A stretch of DNA of 64,000 nucleotides from Natrinema saccharevitans (GCF_001953745.1 NZ_LWLN01000003.1:1-64000); one strand, 5' to 3'. Positions 7,016-16,123 are shown, counted from the stretch's first letter. Notes: generated by a model not told the origin, from the letters alone. Program-made: numbers and translations.

Positions 7016-10000
7016 ATGTTCAACACCAACCCCGACCCCGACGAGCAACGGCTGTCCCGTCCCCAACTGTACGCGATGATCGCCGCCCTCGCGATCGCGG
7101 CTGCACTCGCGTTCGCCGCGACGGCACTCATTGGCGGCCCGCTGGCCGGACTGGCGATCGCGGTGGTACTGGCTGGACTGCTCGTCCGCCGACACGGACG
7201 GGCCATGTGGCAGGCGCGCCCTCGAGTGACGGACCTATCTACGACATCTACCGGTGGTCAACAGACGGTCGCTATATTTTTCGTCTTGGTTTTGGTCGTA
7301 AGTCTGCCAGCGATGTCTCTCGCTGGCGGGTTTGAGACTGCAACTGCAACCTCAACTACAACGATCCAATCTAGCGACAATGAGACGGTTAAATCGCCAA
7401 CTCTCAGGTGGGGCTTCGAAGGGGATGCAATTGACGATGAACAGGGCGTCCCGTTTAACCCGTCAAACTCTGAGTACATCTCGTCAAATATCTCGCCTAC
7501 TGCGATTTTCCTCGGATCAGCACAGTCTAACGGTGTAACAAACTCCGGTACATTCGATGACCGTGCTGGAACTCTTTCCTTTTGGTTCCGAACAACCAGC
7601 AACGGGAAAATAGTTGATGCAACTGACTCGAATGGGTATGGATATGAGTTAACAATCGAGTCGAATACCGAATTCCACGTTAAGCGGACGGATTCAAGTG
7701 GCACTTCTGACTTTTGGACGGGAGATACTGGTGACCTAACAACAGGCGAGTGGCACCACGCTGTTGTTGCACTAAACACGGACGGGAATGATGCCGCAGC
7801 CGTCTATATTGACGGTGTACAAGAAGCGTCGACTGGGGGTGGTTCAAATGATTATTCGTACAACCGAGAGATTGAACTCACACCTTCGACGTCTGCTGAC
7901 ATTGATGAATTCCGCCTCTATGATGAGACACTTAGCGGTAGTCAGGCAGATACACTCTACACCGATCCAACGATCGGATATAAAAAGGAGCAAATTGCTG
8001 GGCAAGTAACGACCTGCCCCGTCGATAACCCGACCTGCGAGAACCCGTCGCCAACTCCAAACGGGACGATCGTCGAAGCCGTCGGTGTTCGCGAATCGAA
8101 CCTCGATCCCGACCAGGGCCAGACCCTCAAGGAACGGGCCGAGGAGATCCGATCGGAAGTCGAGTCCATCGACTACGATTCATTCAATTACGACCCGGAT
8201 CTCGATGTCGAGTCGACGATCTCGGACGGGAAGGTACCCGTCGTCAACACGGAAGACGACTGGGCTGGGAGTGCAGGGACGCTCCGCTATACGGACAATC
8301 CGCATCTGGGGACGCCGCGGTTGCAAGCGCCGGCCGACGAGAGGTTCTACATCCATTTGCGGGAACCGAGTGGCAACCGCATTCAGGACAACGCTGACGA
8401 GGACCTGGCCGGCGTCACGACCTCAGGCACGATCGTCATCGAACAACTGAGCTACGACAGCGATGTCGTCGACCGGCAAACCGTCGAGACAAGCGAACAA
8501 CTCTGCCTTGGCGTCAGCGTCGGGAAGAAATGTCACGAGGCCGCAGGCGTTAGTCTCTCGCCGGGCTTCTACCGCATCTACCCAGAAGGCCAGCCGGCGA
8601 ACGGCTACCCGATTTCAGTTGGTGACCCCCAACAACAGATCCAAACGATCACTAGCGACCTCGAGGACCGCGCCGGACAACTCACGCAGCGCGGCGAACG
8701 AATCGTCGAGCTCGCAACGCAGGAGAAAATCGTCCGTAAAACCACTTCGACCTACTCCAAGAACGGGACCGCCGGGAAGTTCAACCTCAGTGTTCCGAAA
8801 GACGTGAACACGCTGCAGGTCCAGGCCTACACCCCGGCAGCGGAGGACATGAACATCACCGATGTCGAAAACGCCTCGTTCGAGGACCTGCAGCAAATCG
8901 CGAACCTCGAGACCTACAACGAGTCGTTCTACATCACGCCCGCGCCCGAGAGCGTGGACGTACCCGCCAACGAGACGTCGATCCGCGCTGTCGAAGTCAA
9001 CTCGATCCCGTTCCAAGGCATCGACAAATCGCTGAACAAGTCCGAGTGGCTTCGCAACCTCCTCGAGAACGAGACGTACGCGGATATCGCTTCGGACTAC
9101 CTCGAGCCGCCCAGCGAGATGAACAGCACGGAGATCGAGGATCTGCACTCCGAACTCTCGGATCTTGCAGACGAAAACGAAAACCTCCGCGAGCGGTTGA
9201 CTGACCGGGAGGATATCAACGTCACCCTCGATCCCGACCAGAACACGGACAAACTCAAAGCCGAAATCGAGGCGCTGCGACAGGAGATTACACAGATTGA
9301 GGGCGGTCTCAACACGGGTGATCCCGAGACCGACATTGGCGATGGCACCGTCGACGCGACGATTCCCTTCGACGGTGACCTCGCACCCGACGGCGCGTCG
9401 GTCGTCGCGAACAACGTCCAGACCGGCGAGACGACTACTGTCTCCGAGGAATACTGGTCGGTCAACAAGCGGACGGGACGCTCGGACCAACTCGTTATCG
9501 AGGACTTCCCGATCGACGCTGACACCGCCCAGATCGCCTTCGGAATCACCGCCTCGAGCGAGGACGGCCAGAACATCGCCGACACGCAGGTTCCGATTAC
9601 AAACCCGGCCTTTAGCGGCAACGCGCTTGCGCTGCAGGCGATCGACGTGACGACGGTGATGCCCGGTCCGAGCGAGTCGGTGACGGTCGAACCGACCGTC
9701 GGGAGTGACAGCGTCGGCATCGAGTCGGTCAACGCGACCGTTCGGGGCCCGGACGGCGAGCGACCGACGACCAACCCCGCCGCCGACGAAGTCCGCTTCG
9801 AGACCAACGGCGCGGGTAGCTACCAGATCCAACTGACGATTACGGATGCGAACGGCCAGCAGTGGAGTGAAACCGTCAGCATCCAAGCCATCGAGGAGAC
9901 GGTCTCGCAGGACCCCAGCATCCGCGCTATTGACGGCTTTACCGGCCCGCTCGCGCTGGCCGGCGACGGTCTCGAGGGCGGCAGCGTCGACACCTCCGGC

Positions 10001-10582
10001 TCGGAGCTCGAAGTCGCGGCGATCTCGCCGCGAGACAACATCCCCTCGAGCCTGCACGTCTACGCGGAGGGAATCAGCAACAATCATCAGGACATCACGG
10101 TCAACCTGCTCAAAGAGACCGGCGAGGGCGAGCCCGAACAGGCCCGGCGGAACGCCAAGGTGTTCGTCCACGTGACCGAGTTGCCCAAGGATACGGTCGC
10201 GTACCGCGAGGGCAACCAACCCCTCGGGATCGGTTCGGACACCGCCTACGGCGGTGCACATCCCTCGGACCGTGGTGACGCCCACGTGATCAAAACCCAC
10301 ACCAGCGACGACGGATCGGTCACGATCGAGGTTCACAAGGATCCCGGGTTCTTCACGTCGGCGTTCTACGACGTCCAGACGACCGTTCCGATCCTCCTCC
10401 CGCGGCCGTCGGCGTTGAGTCCGCTGGCGACCGTCGGGTCGGCGGTCCTGCCGATTCTCGAGGTCGCGGTTGATCTGGTTGCGACGCTGGCGTCGCTGGT
10501 CGCCGAGCCCGCGACCACGGTCACCATCGACGCGCCGGTCGATGGACTGGCCGCCGCCCATGGAGGTACTATCTCAGCATGA
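7016..10582 (+). CDS. Giant membrane-anchored surface protein with LamG module
   Basis: A 1188-residue protein. Residues about 18-60 hold two hydrophobic segments and residues about 85-105 a third, after which the chain is probably extracellular. Residues about 125-320 look like a LamG/concanavalin-A-like sandwich (W-G-F-E-G-D, GTLSFWFRTTSNGK, GEWHHAVVALN, VYIDGVQ, IDEFRLYDETLS), a carbohydrate- or protein-binding fold. A coiled coil with many glutamates follows at about 700-770, then Ig-like repeats and a hydrophobic C-terminal region (about 1130-1165). Many N-x-S/T sites suggest glycosylation. The LamG part (about 7240-8010) is visibly richer in AT than the rest. The last codons overlap the protease gene start (ATGA). 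Probable role: adhesin, spike or scaffold. Confidence 0.75.
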   Translation: MFNTNPDPDEQRLSRPQLYAMIAALAIAAALAFAATALIGGPLAGLAIAVVLAGLLVRRHGRAMWQARPRVTDLSTTSTGGQQTVAIFFVLVLVVSLPAMSLAGGFETATATSTTTIQSSDNETVKSPTLRWGFEGDAIDDEQGVPFNPSNSEYISSNISPTAIFLGSAQSNGVTNSGTFDDRAGTLSFWFRTTSNGKIVDATDSNGYGYELTIESNTEFHVKRTDSSGTSDFWTGDTGDLTTGEWHHAVVALNTDGNDAAAVYIDGVQEASTGGGSNDYSYNREIELTPSTSADIDEFRLYDETLSGSQADTLYTDPTIGYKKEQIAGQVTTCPVDNPTCENPSPTPNGTIVEAVGVRESNLDPDQGQTLKERAEEIRSEVESIDYDSFNYDPDLDVESTISDGKVPVVNTEDDWAGSAGTLRYTDNPHLGTPRLQAPADERFYIHLREPSGNRIQDNADEDLAGVTTSGTIVIEQLSYDSDVVDRQTVETSEQLCLGVSVGKKCHEAAGVSLSPGFYRIYPEGQPANGYPISVGDPQQQIQTITSDLEDRAGQLTQRGERIVELATQEKIVRKTTSTYSKNGTAGKFNLSVPKDVNTLQVQAYTPAAEDMNITDVENASFEDLQQIANLETYNESFYITPAPESVDVPANETSIRAVEVNSIPFQGIDKSLNKSEWLRNLLENETYADIASDYLEPPSEMNSTEIEDLHSELSDLADENENLRERLTDREDINVTLDPDQNTDKLKAEIEALRQEITQIEGGLNTGDPETDIGDGTVDATIPFDGDLAPDGASVVANNVQTGETTTVSEEYWSVNKRTGRSDQLVIEDFPIDADTAQIAFGITASSEDGQNIADTQVPITNPAFSGNALALQAIDVTTVMPGPSESVTVEPTVGSDSVGIESVNATVRGPDGERPTTNPAADEVRFETNGAGSYQIQLTITDANGQQWSETVSIQAIEETVSQDPSIRAIDGFTGPLALAGDGLEGGSVDTSGSELEVAAISPRDNIPSSLHVYAEGISNNHQDITVNLLKETGEGEPEQARRNAKVFVHVTELPKDTVAYREGNQPLGIGSDTAYGGAHPSDRGDAHVIKTHTSDDGSVTIEVHKDPGFFTSAFYDVQTTVPILLPRPSALSPLATVGSAVLPILEVAVDLVATLASLVAEPATTVTIDAPVDGLAAAHGGTISA

Positions 10583-12246
10583 CACGAACACGCACACGTA
10601 CGATCCTGACGCTAACGCTGGTCGTTTTGCTCGCCAACCCGCTGCTGGCCGCCCCGGCGGCTGCCCAGTCGCTCTCGCTCGGCGGCTCGAGCGGCCCACT
10701 CTCACCGGCGGCCGCCGACGCAGTCGACTGGTTCGGCTACTTGCCCCACGAGGATGCCGTCCGGTACGGCGACGGCGGCGACAAGGTCGGCGTCTTCGTC
10801 GAGACTGGTAGCGCCGAGGATCTCGAGTCACTCCAGAACTGGGCCAACGGGACGCCGGCAACGGTCCTCGAGACCGACGGCGGCCGGAACACGGCTCTGC
10901 TGGCGGTCCAACCGAAGCAGATCAAGTACTCGCTGACCGAACCCGAGAAGCTCCCGATGTGGGGCGACAGCGGGCAACCGCTGGCCGCCTTGAACTACGT
11001 CGAGCGCGTCGATCTCGAACTTGAGGTCAGCAACGTCGAGCCGGTCCGCAACCTCGAGTCGGCCGATAGCGTCGATGTCGAGCCGCCCGGCGCGACGGCG
11101 GCGACGGTCTTCAACGACGGCACGTTCGGCGAGGGAATGGCCTACGACGGCGACAGTCCGGAGACGTTCATCCGCGACGTGCGCCCCTACGTCGGCGCGG
11201 ACGCGGTCGGCCAGAATGGCTCCGGTGTCAACGTGGCCGTGATCGACAGCGGCGTCAACATCGGTGACGGCCGGGTGTTCGGCAACGGGTCGATCGGCTC
11301 TGAGGTTCGCGTCGGCGACGGCTACGACTTCGTCGAGGACGAGCCGATCACCGCCGCCAACGGCTACGAGAACGTGTCCGATCCGAACGGGCACGGCTCG
11401 TGGGTCGGATCGGCCGCGGTCGGGGTTGACGGGATGGCTCCCGGCGCGACGCTCATGCCGTACCGTGCGCTCGACTCGGAGGGCTCCGGATCGACCTCGG
11501 ACATCGTCAGGTCCGTCCGCCGGGCTGATCGGCAGGGTGCGGACATCCTGGTGATGAGCCTCGGGTCGCCAGTCTGGAACGACCAGCTCGCCACCGAACT
11601 CGAGCACGCCCTCTCGGAGGAGGGGAACGTGACCGCGGCGTTCGTCGCTGCGGGCAACAGCTACCAGACCGGTGTCGCCCGGTGGACGGCGTCGCCGAGC
11701 GACATCCCGGAAGTGATCGGCGTCCAATCGACCGACGCCGCGCCGCCTGCAAACGCGACCAAGAGCTACTACGGCAACGTCGGGCCAGACACGGGCGGCG
11801 ACCTCAGTACCGGCGAATCGCGTGGTGTGACGCCGGATACCGCGGCTCCGGGCCAGAACCTGACCGCGCCAACCTTCACCGACTCCGGTACCTACCGGAA
11901 CACGACGCTGTCGGGCACGTCGATGGCCGCGCCGGTCGCCGGCGGCGTCGGGGCACTCGCCCTCGAGGCCAACCCCGCGCTCGAGGGCGACGCCGAGACG
12001 TTCCACGACCGAGTTATCGAGAGCGGCGCTGCGACGCCGAACCTCGGGACGACTGAGTCCGAGGGCGGCATGATCGACGCCGATCGACTAGTCGCGGGCA
12101 ACACGACCGAGCCCGCACCTGAGCGGGATCTGAACGCGGCCGCGTCCGGGCGAGACACGGCGAACAACGCACTCTCGGCCCAGCCCGGCTTCCTCAAGGC
12201 GAGTAGCCGGTTCTTCGGGGACGCTGCTGAGGCAGTCGGCGTCTAA
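10579..12246 (+). CDS. Secreted subtilisin-like serine protease (S8 family)
   Basis: A 555-residue protein with an N-terminal signal peptide (about residues 1-29, ending A-A-P-A-A-A-Q). The S8 triad is complete: D223 in V-A-V-I-D-S-G, H272 in N-G-H-G-S-W-V-G and S448 in S-G-T-S-M-A-A-P. The oxyanion asparagine is N360 in A-A-G-N-S. The stretch between signal and catalytic domain (about 30-205) is long enough to be a propeptide. The start overlaps the surface-protein stop by four bases, which suggests matched synthesis and that the protease matures or remodels cluster proteins or cleaves the target cell's S-layer. The Asp-rich surface fits salt-in conditions. Confidence 0.92.
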   Translation: MTRTRTRTILTLTLVVLLANPLLAAPAAAQSLSLGGSSGPLSPAAADAVDWFGYLPHEDAVRYGDGGDKVGVFVETGSAEDLESLQNWANGTPATVLETDGGRNTALLAVQPKQIKYSLTEPEKLPMWGDSGQPLAALNYVERVDLELEVSNVEPVRNLESADSVDVEPPGATAATVFNDGTFGEGMAYDGDSPETFIRDVRPYVGADAVGQNGSGVNVAVIDSGVNIGDGRVFGNGSIGSEVRVGDGYDFVEDEPITAANGYENVSDPNGHGSWVGSAAVGVDGMAPGATLMPYRALDSEGSGSTSDIVRSVRRADRQGADILVMSLGSPVWNDQLATELEHALSEEGNVTAAFVAAGNSYQTGVARWTASPSDIPEVIGVQSTDAAPPANATKSYYGNVGPDTGGDLSTGESRGVTPDTAAPGQNLTAPTFTDSGTYRNTTLSGTSMAAPVAGGVGALALEANPALEGDAETFHDRVIESGAATPNLGTTESEGGMIDADRLVAGNTTEPAPERDLNAAASGRDTANNALSAQPGFLKASSRFFGDAAEAVGV

Positions 12247-12261
12247 GGAGGGTTCTCACTC

Positions 12262-13059
12262 ATGTCCACAGAGACAGACGGCGACGAGCCCGTGGTCGGT
12301 CGTCGGGAGGTGCTTCGCGGCGGGGCCGCGGCCGTGACGAGCATCGTCGGAACGCTCTCGCTGACCGGCGTCGCCGCGGCGAGTCACGCCGACTCAAAAC
12401 CCAACTCGGTGACACTGACCTACGATGAGGGCGTCCTCCGACAGTACCGCCCGATGCTGGATCTGCAGGACGTGACCTATTCGAACCGCCCAACACTACG
12501 GGGCTGGGTCGCGAGTTCGTCCGACGAGGACACGACCGTCCTCGTCTACGCTTGCGAGTACGCCAAGCAGGAGTCGTCGTGGTACGGCTTCACGTTTGAC
12601 CTGACCTCGCATTCGGGCGATCACGAGTGGATCTACGTCGTCGTCGACGACGCCTCGGGCGAGATCGTCGAGACCGACTACACGGCCTACCACTGGTTGC
12701 GCGGGCGCGAAACGGCCCCGACGATCTACGAGGACAGCGACGGACCGCATCCGGTCTACCGCGTCGACGGGAACTTTCACCACTACTATCCCATCGGCGC
12801 GACCGAGGGCGAACTTCTCGAGGTCGAGTCGCTTGGCGATCCTGAGACCCAGAGCGGCGGCGTGTACTCGTGGCTCGACAACGGGATGGAGGAAGACCTC
12901 CGTCGCGGCGCGGTCCATAATCCATGGCTCATGGTCGGCTCGTCGGGCTACTCCGACTGGTGGACCCGACAGGGCCTCTCGTGGAAGAACCAGTTCCTGA
13001 CTACGATGTACGCGGCCGGTGTCGCCGGTGCGGAGACGGCCGATCGAGGGGACATCTGA
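12262..13059 (+). CDS. Tat-exported protein of unknown function
   Basis: A 265-residue protein with a Tat signal: R14-R15 in G-R-R-E-V-L-R followed by a hydrophobic stretch and A-A-A-S-H-A near residue 38. The mature part has several tryptophans and tyrosines (SSWYGFTFDL, HEWIYVVVDD, YHWLRGRE) and looks like a beta-rich extracellular domain. The C-terminus carries WWTRQGLSWKNQFLTTMYAAG. No catalytic signature recognised. A strong Shine-Dalgarno (AAGGAGGG) precedes the ATG. It sits between the protease and a second secreted protein. Confidence 0.72.
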   Translation: MSTETDGDEPVVGRREVLRGGAAAVTSIVGTLSLTGVAAASHADSKPNSVTLTYDEGVLRQYRPMLDLQDVTYSNRPTLRGWVASSSDEDTTVLVYACEYAKQESSWYGFTFDLTSHSGDHEWIYVVVDDASGEIVETDYTAYHWLRGRETAPTIYEDSDGPHPVYRVDGNFHHYYPIGATEGELLEVESLGDPETQSGGVYSWLDNGMEEDLRRGAVHNPWLMVGSSGYSDWWTRQGLSWKNQFLTTMYAAGVAGAETADRGDI

Positions 13060-13061
13060 CC

Positions 13062-13343
13062 ATGACTCGAACGACGATTCGGTGGGCCTCCGGAGGGATT
13101 CCACCGCCGCCGACTGTCCCACCCCCGACCTTGCCTCCAGTCCCGCCCGACGACCCCTACCCGGGACACCGCGAGCCTCGCTCGCTAACCGACCCATCCT
13201 CAACACGACACTACAACAATGAGACCCATCTCAACGCGGCTTTTCGCGTGCCTGATCGCCCTGCTCGTCGTTACCAGCGGTTCGATCGCGCTGGCCGGCA
13301 CTGCGGTCGCCGACCCGACAAGCACCGGCGATCTGGCAACTGA
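13062..13343 (+). CDS. Possible small proline-rich protein, doubtful
   Basis: A 93-residue frame starting two bases after the preceding stop, with a run of prolines (GIPPPPTVPPPTLPPVPP). Its last 125 bases overlap the secreted protein gene starting at 13219 in another frame, which is unusual for this cluster. The first 50 codons may be real and the overlap fortuitous, or the segment may simply be the leader of the next gene. Confidence 0.3.
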   Translation: MTRTTIRWASGGIPPPPTVPPPTLPPVPPDDPYPGHREPRSLTDPSSTRHYNNETHLNAAFRVPDRPARRYQRFDRAGRHCGRRPDKHRRSGN

Positions 13344-14358
13344 CGGCACCGACACGATTACCGACTACAACGCGTCCGCGGACCGTAACCACACGGTCAC
13401 CTACGACACGGATCTGAGTGCCGACACGAAAGACGACTTCGACGAGTTGTCGCTCGAGATTCGCAACGACGGCCACACCTACGCCAGCTACTCCTCGGCT
13501 GACGCCGAGGTCGTCTCCGGCAGCAGTGACGGCACGACGACCCTCGAGGTCCAGTTCACGGTCAACCACGCGGACCTCGAGAAGCTCCCCGGTGACGCCA
13601 ATCAGGTCACGAACACGACCTACAACTTCACCGAGCGTGAGACCGGCGTCGACGAGGGCAACGGCACCTCCTACGACACGACCGTCGGCTACGAGTTCGC
13701 CGACGATCACGCCGTCCGGACGATTCACTCCGACGACTCCTCGCTCGTGGACGACCTCGAGGTCGCAGACAGCAGCGACGATGACGGCTGGTTCGGCGGC
13801 TTCTCGGTGTCGTCGCTGAACCCGTTCTCGAGTAGTGCTGCGTCCTCGGCGACGATCGAGGACGACGTGGGGATCAACGGCTCCCAGACCGACGTCCACG
13901 TCTACAGCGAATCCGACAACGTGACCTCAGCCTTCGACGATCAGCTCGAGGACGCTGACGACAGCGAGCGCGTCGGGATGCTCATGACCTCGAACGTTGA
14001 CGACGGCATCGTCTACGTCTTCGCCAACGAGCCCGGCGAGAAGATCGGCGGCGAGAACGTCTCCGACTCCGACAGCTACATCGTCGCGAACGAGGGCGGC
14101 GAGTACATGGTCAACATGGGCGACGACTACGAGGGCCAGGACACGGCCTCCCTCGAACTGGTCGCTGGACAGGACGTGAGCGCCGACGCACTCCAGAGTG
14201 ATCTGGGGTACGGGATGCTCCAGGCCTACGGGCTTGATTTCGGCTCGCTCTCGAGCAGCCTCGGCGACCTGATCCCGCTGTCGCTCGGCGGCGGTGCGGC
14301 TGGCGCGTCGCTGGCCGGGGTCGCGTTCGTCGCCTCGCGGAAGCAGTTCGGCGCATAG
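13219..14358 (+). CDS. Secreted protein with C-terminal membrane anchor
   Basis: A 379-residue protein with a Sec signal peptide (about residues 1-31, A-G-T-A-V-A-D). The ectodomain is very acidic, rich in Ser and Asp, with several N-x-T/S sites. A glycine-rich hydrophobic segment near the end (about residues 350-371, LGGGAAGASLAGVAFVA) followed by R-K anchors it in the membrane. A linker around 190-210 (GWFGGFSVSSLNPF) is aromatic. This topology, signal plus stalk plus terminal anchor, is that of a haloarchaeal surface or spike protein. No homologue named. Confidence 0.68.
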   Translation: MRPISTRLFACLIALLVVTSGSIALAGTAVADPTSTGDLATDGTDTITDYNASADRNHTVTYDTDLSADTKDDFDELSLEIRNDGHTYASYSSADAEVVSGSSDGTTTLEVQFTVNHADLEKLPGDANQVTNTTYNFTERETGVDEGNGTSYDTTVGYEFADDHAVRTIHSDDSSLVDDLEVADSSDDDGWFGGFSVSSLNPFSSSAASSATIEDDVGINGSQTDVHVYSESDNVTSAFDDQLEDADDSERVGMLMTSNVDDGIVYVFANEPGEKIGGENVSDSDSYIVANEGGEYMVNMGDDYEGQDTASLELVAGQDVSADALQSDLGYGMLQAYGLDFGSLSSSLGDLIPLSLGGGAAGASLAGVAFVASRKQFGA

Positions 14359-14397
14359 AGACGACACCTATCCAGGATATCGACTTTTTGCAGACGC

Positions 14398-14440
14398 GCT
14401 CGCGCTGGTGTGTTACGACGGTTCGAATCCGTCGGCGAGC
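14398..14440 (+). other. tRNA-like stem: T-arm plus acceptor remnant
   Basis: In the short gap after the secreted protein, GACGG-TTCGAAT-CCGTC (14417-14433) is a perfect tRNA T-arm with a canonical TTCGAAT loop. It is followed at once by GGCGAGC (14434-14440), six bases of which pair with GCTCGC at 14398-14403. There is no room for D and anticodon arms, so this is not a functional tRNA. It may be a remnant att site from integration at a tRNA 3' end, or a mini-tRNA-like RNA element. Confidence 0.45.
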
Positions 14441-14444
14441 CCTT

Positions 14445-14699
14445 ATGGCACGCGCACAGCCAAAACCCGATAGCTCCGACGCCGCTGATCCCGAGCGCCC
14501 GAACGCGGCCACGCGGGCGCTCGCTAGTTCTCCATCGGACTGCTGTGACGAACCGACGAGACTCGAGACTCTCGATAAGGCCAAACAGCAGTTCGATATC
14601 GAACTCCGAAAGCGCCTCGAGGCAACCGGCTACGACGGCGACGAGATCGTAGCGGTCTGCCCCGACTGCAAGAACGCGGTGGCGCTCATCTGCAGGTGA
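14445..14699 (+). CDS. Small zinc-knuckle protein
   Basis: An 84-residue protein with a disordered N-terminus, a C-C pair near residue 34 and C-P-D-C at about residues 71-74 close to the C-terminus, plus a final cysteine. The cysteines may bind one zinc. The ATG at 14445 is preferred over an in-frame ATG upstream because the latter overlaps the tRNA-like element. The next gene's Shine-Dalgarno (GGTGAT) lies in its last codons. Confidence 0.55.
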   Translation: MARAQPKPDSSDAADPERPNAATRALASSPSDCCDEPTRLETLDKAKQQFDIELRKRLEATGYDGDEIVAVCPDCKNAVALICR

Positions 14700-14704
14700 T
14701 CTCG

Positions 14705-15118
14705 ATGGCCACGAGTGAGAACGCGCTGGCCTTCGAGTCCCAGCTGGCCGAGATGGGCGTCGAGATCACCAACCCCGGCCCAGAGGCGACCCTCGAGCGT
14801 CGGTACGAGCCGTTCATCGGTCGCAATTCCGAACCGTTCGAAACCGTCCGCGACGCGCTCGACCGCGAGACGCGCCTGCGACTCCGGCCGCCCGGCCCGT
14901 GGGAGGTCCGCGAGGACACGCCGCGTACTCGGTCATGGGCCCTCCCGCGACTCGGACACGAGGTTCGGCTGACCACCGACGGGACGCTCGACGACTGGAC
15001 GCTGACCGTCGACGGCGACGTAGAACTCGAGGACGCGTCGCGACTCGAGGCATTCAAAGCTGCCAAGGACCGGATCGAGGAGATCGCCGACACCATTTCG
15101 GAGGGAAAACGACAATGA
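14705..15118 (+). CDS. Unknown soluble protein of the envelope cluster
   Basis: A 137-residue acidic protein starting at MATSENALAFESQ. A charged middle (ETVRDALDRETRLRLRPPGPW) is followed by strands (HEVRLTTDGTLDDWTLTVDG) and a final helix (LEAFKAAKDRIEEIADTIS). Its TGA overlaps the ATG of the next, Tat-exported protein (ATGA). No signal peptide, so it is cytoplasmic. It could be a dedicated folding factor for the next protein, since Tat substrates fold before export, but that is inference. Confidence 0.6.
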   Translation: MATSENALAFESQLAEMGVEITNPGPEATLERRYEPFIGRNSEPFETVRDALDRETRLRLRPPGPWEVREDTPRTRSWALPRLGHEVRLTTDGTLDDWTLTVDGDVELEDASRLEAFKAAKDRIEEIADTISEGKRQ

Positions 15119-15843
15119 CACGATCAGACTCACACCGACGACAGTTCTTACAGCGTGCCGGCGGGGTTGCACTGACGGCGACCGGCGCGAGTGCCTTCGC
15201 AACGACGGCCAGCGCCCAGTCTGACACTGATACCGAGACCGAGAGCCCGCCGCAGGGGATCCTGGCCAACGGCGTCGCCGGCGGCGGGATCGACCAAAGC
15301 GTCTTCATGACCTCGTTTCTGGGCTCGATGCTACCGGCCACGAGCCCGACGCCAGCGGCGAAGACGCTCGCCGATCGGATGCGAAACGAGTTCACGGCCA
15401 ACAGCGACCACTGGGTCGACTACGGCAACTGGCTCATCTCGACCCGCGACGATGTCGAACCCTTGGGGACGGTCACACTCGGGCTCGACGTCGTCGTGAG
15501 CCGGTTCATGTGGGTCGAGGACGAACGGGTCGAGACGACGATTCGAGCCGAGTACGACGACAAAGCCGGCCAGTACACTGACCTCGGCTGGTGGATCGAA
15601 ACGCCTGAGAATCCGGACTATCAGGCCGAGATCCGGGACAAAGCCGCGCGGAACGCGGCGGACGAACTGCAGGAGTTCCGGCGGAAGTTCATCGATACCG
15701 AGGACGGCGACGACCACCGGATTCCCGACAAGCAGTACCGGTCCGATATCGCCGGGCGGTACGCCTCGTACCTCCGGTTCGGGCCGGACTCGAAACACAT
15801 CCTCGAGTTGCTCGTCGGCGAGATCGACAACACCAGTCAGTGA
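15115..15843 (+). CDS. Second Tat-exported protein of the cluster
   Basis: A 242-residue protein with R8-R9 in H-R-R-Q-F-L-Q and a hydrophobic signal ending T-T-A-S-A-Q at about residue 37. The mature N-terminus contains a hydrophobic glycine-rich stretch (ILANGVAGGGIDQSVFMTS), then TADRM-type helices, a beta region with W-W and a long charged helix (RDKAARNAADELQEFRRKF). No active-site motif. It is coupled by ATGA to the gene before. The export of two folded proteins suggests extracellular parts of the same assembly. Confidence 0.68.
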   Translation: MTRSDSHRRQFLQRAGGVALTATGASAFATTASAQSDTDTETESPPQGILANGVAGGGIDQSVFMTSFLGSMLPATSPTPAAKTLADRMRNEFTANSDHWVDYGNWLISTRDDVEPLGTVTLGLDVVVSRFMWVEDERVETTIRAEYDDKAGQYTDLGWWIETPENPDYQAEIRDKAARNAADELQEFRRKFIDTEDGDDHRIPDKQYRSDIAGRYASYLRFGPDSKHILELLVGEIDNTSQ

Positions 15844-15845
15844 CC

Positions 15846-16037
15846 ATGCTCGGAAACGACGACGGACGGAAACGAGATCGCAACGGGCGGTTCTCGAAGT
15901 ACGACAGCCGAAAGCAGGCTGAACGTGGCAAGCGCGCCCACGAAAACTGGCTGCAGACCAAGTTCCGACGGTTCAGATCGTTCCTCGGCGGACTGATCCC
16001 TGGGCGAGGCCGCAACCGTTCGGGTCCGCGAAAATAA
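15846..16037 (+). CDS. Small very basic protein
   Basis: A 63-residue protein packed with Arg and Lys (NGRFSKYDSRKQAERGKRAH and RFRSFLGGLIPGRGRNRSG), striking in an otherwise acidic proteome. Basic peptides in haloarchaeal mobile elements can bind nucleic acid. It starts three bases after the preceding stop with no clear Shine-Dalgarno, so translation is presumably coupled. Confidence 0.55.
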   Translation: MLGNDDGRKRDRNGRFSKYDSRKQAERGKRAHENWLQTKFRRFRSFLGGLIPGRGRNRSGPRK

Positions 16038-16048
16038 CGGAGATTCTC

Positions 16049-16123
16049 ATGATCCATCACCTACACGAAACGACCGATAGCACCGCGACCGACCGTACAG
16101 TCAAACGCGAGGTGGCTGCCTGA
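16049..16123 (+). CDS. Micro-ORF (24 aa)
   Basis: ATG at 16049, sequence MIHHLHETTDSTATDRTV then KREVAA, with its TGA overlapping the next ATG as TGATG. Its last codons (CGAGGTGGCTGCC) contain the GAGGTGG that would serve as Shine-Dalgarno for the next gene. It may act purely as a coupling leader. Confidence 0.4.
   Translation: MIHHLHETTDSTATDRTVKREVAA

Noticed and set aside
8615-10561. 648-residue open frame antisense to the giant surface-protein gene
   Set aside because: GC-rich codon bias of the plus-strand gene leaves the antisense strand open. The antisense protein is Arg/Val-rich, without domains and with no promoter or Shine-Dalgarno.
14360-14445. Complete tRNA gene
   Set aside because: Only T-arm and a short acceptor are present; D and anticodon arms do not fit in the space, so it is reported as a tRNA-like remnant only.
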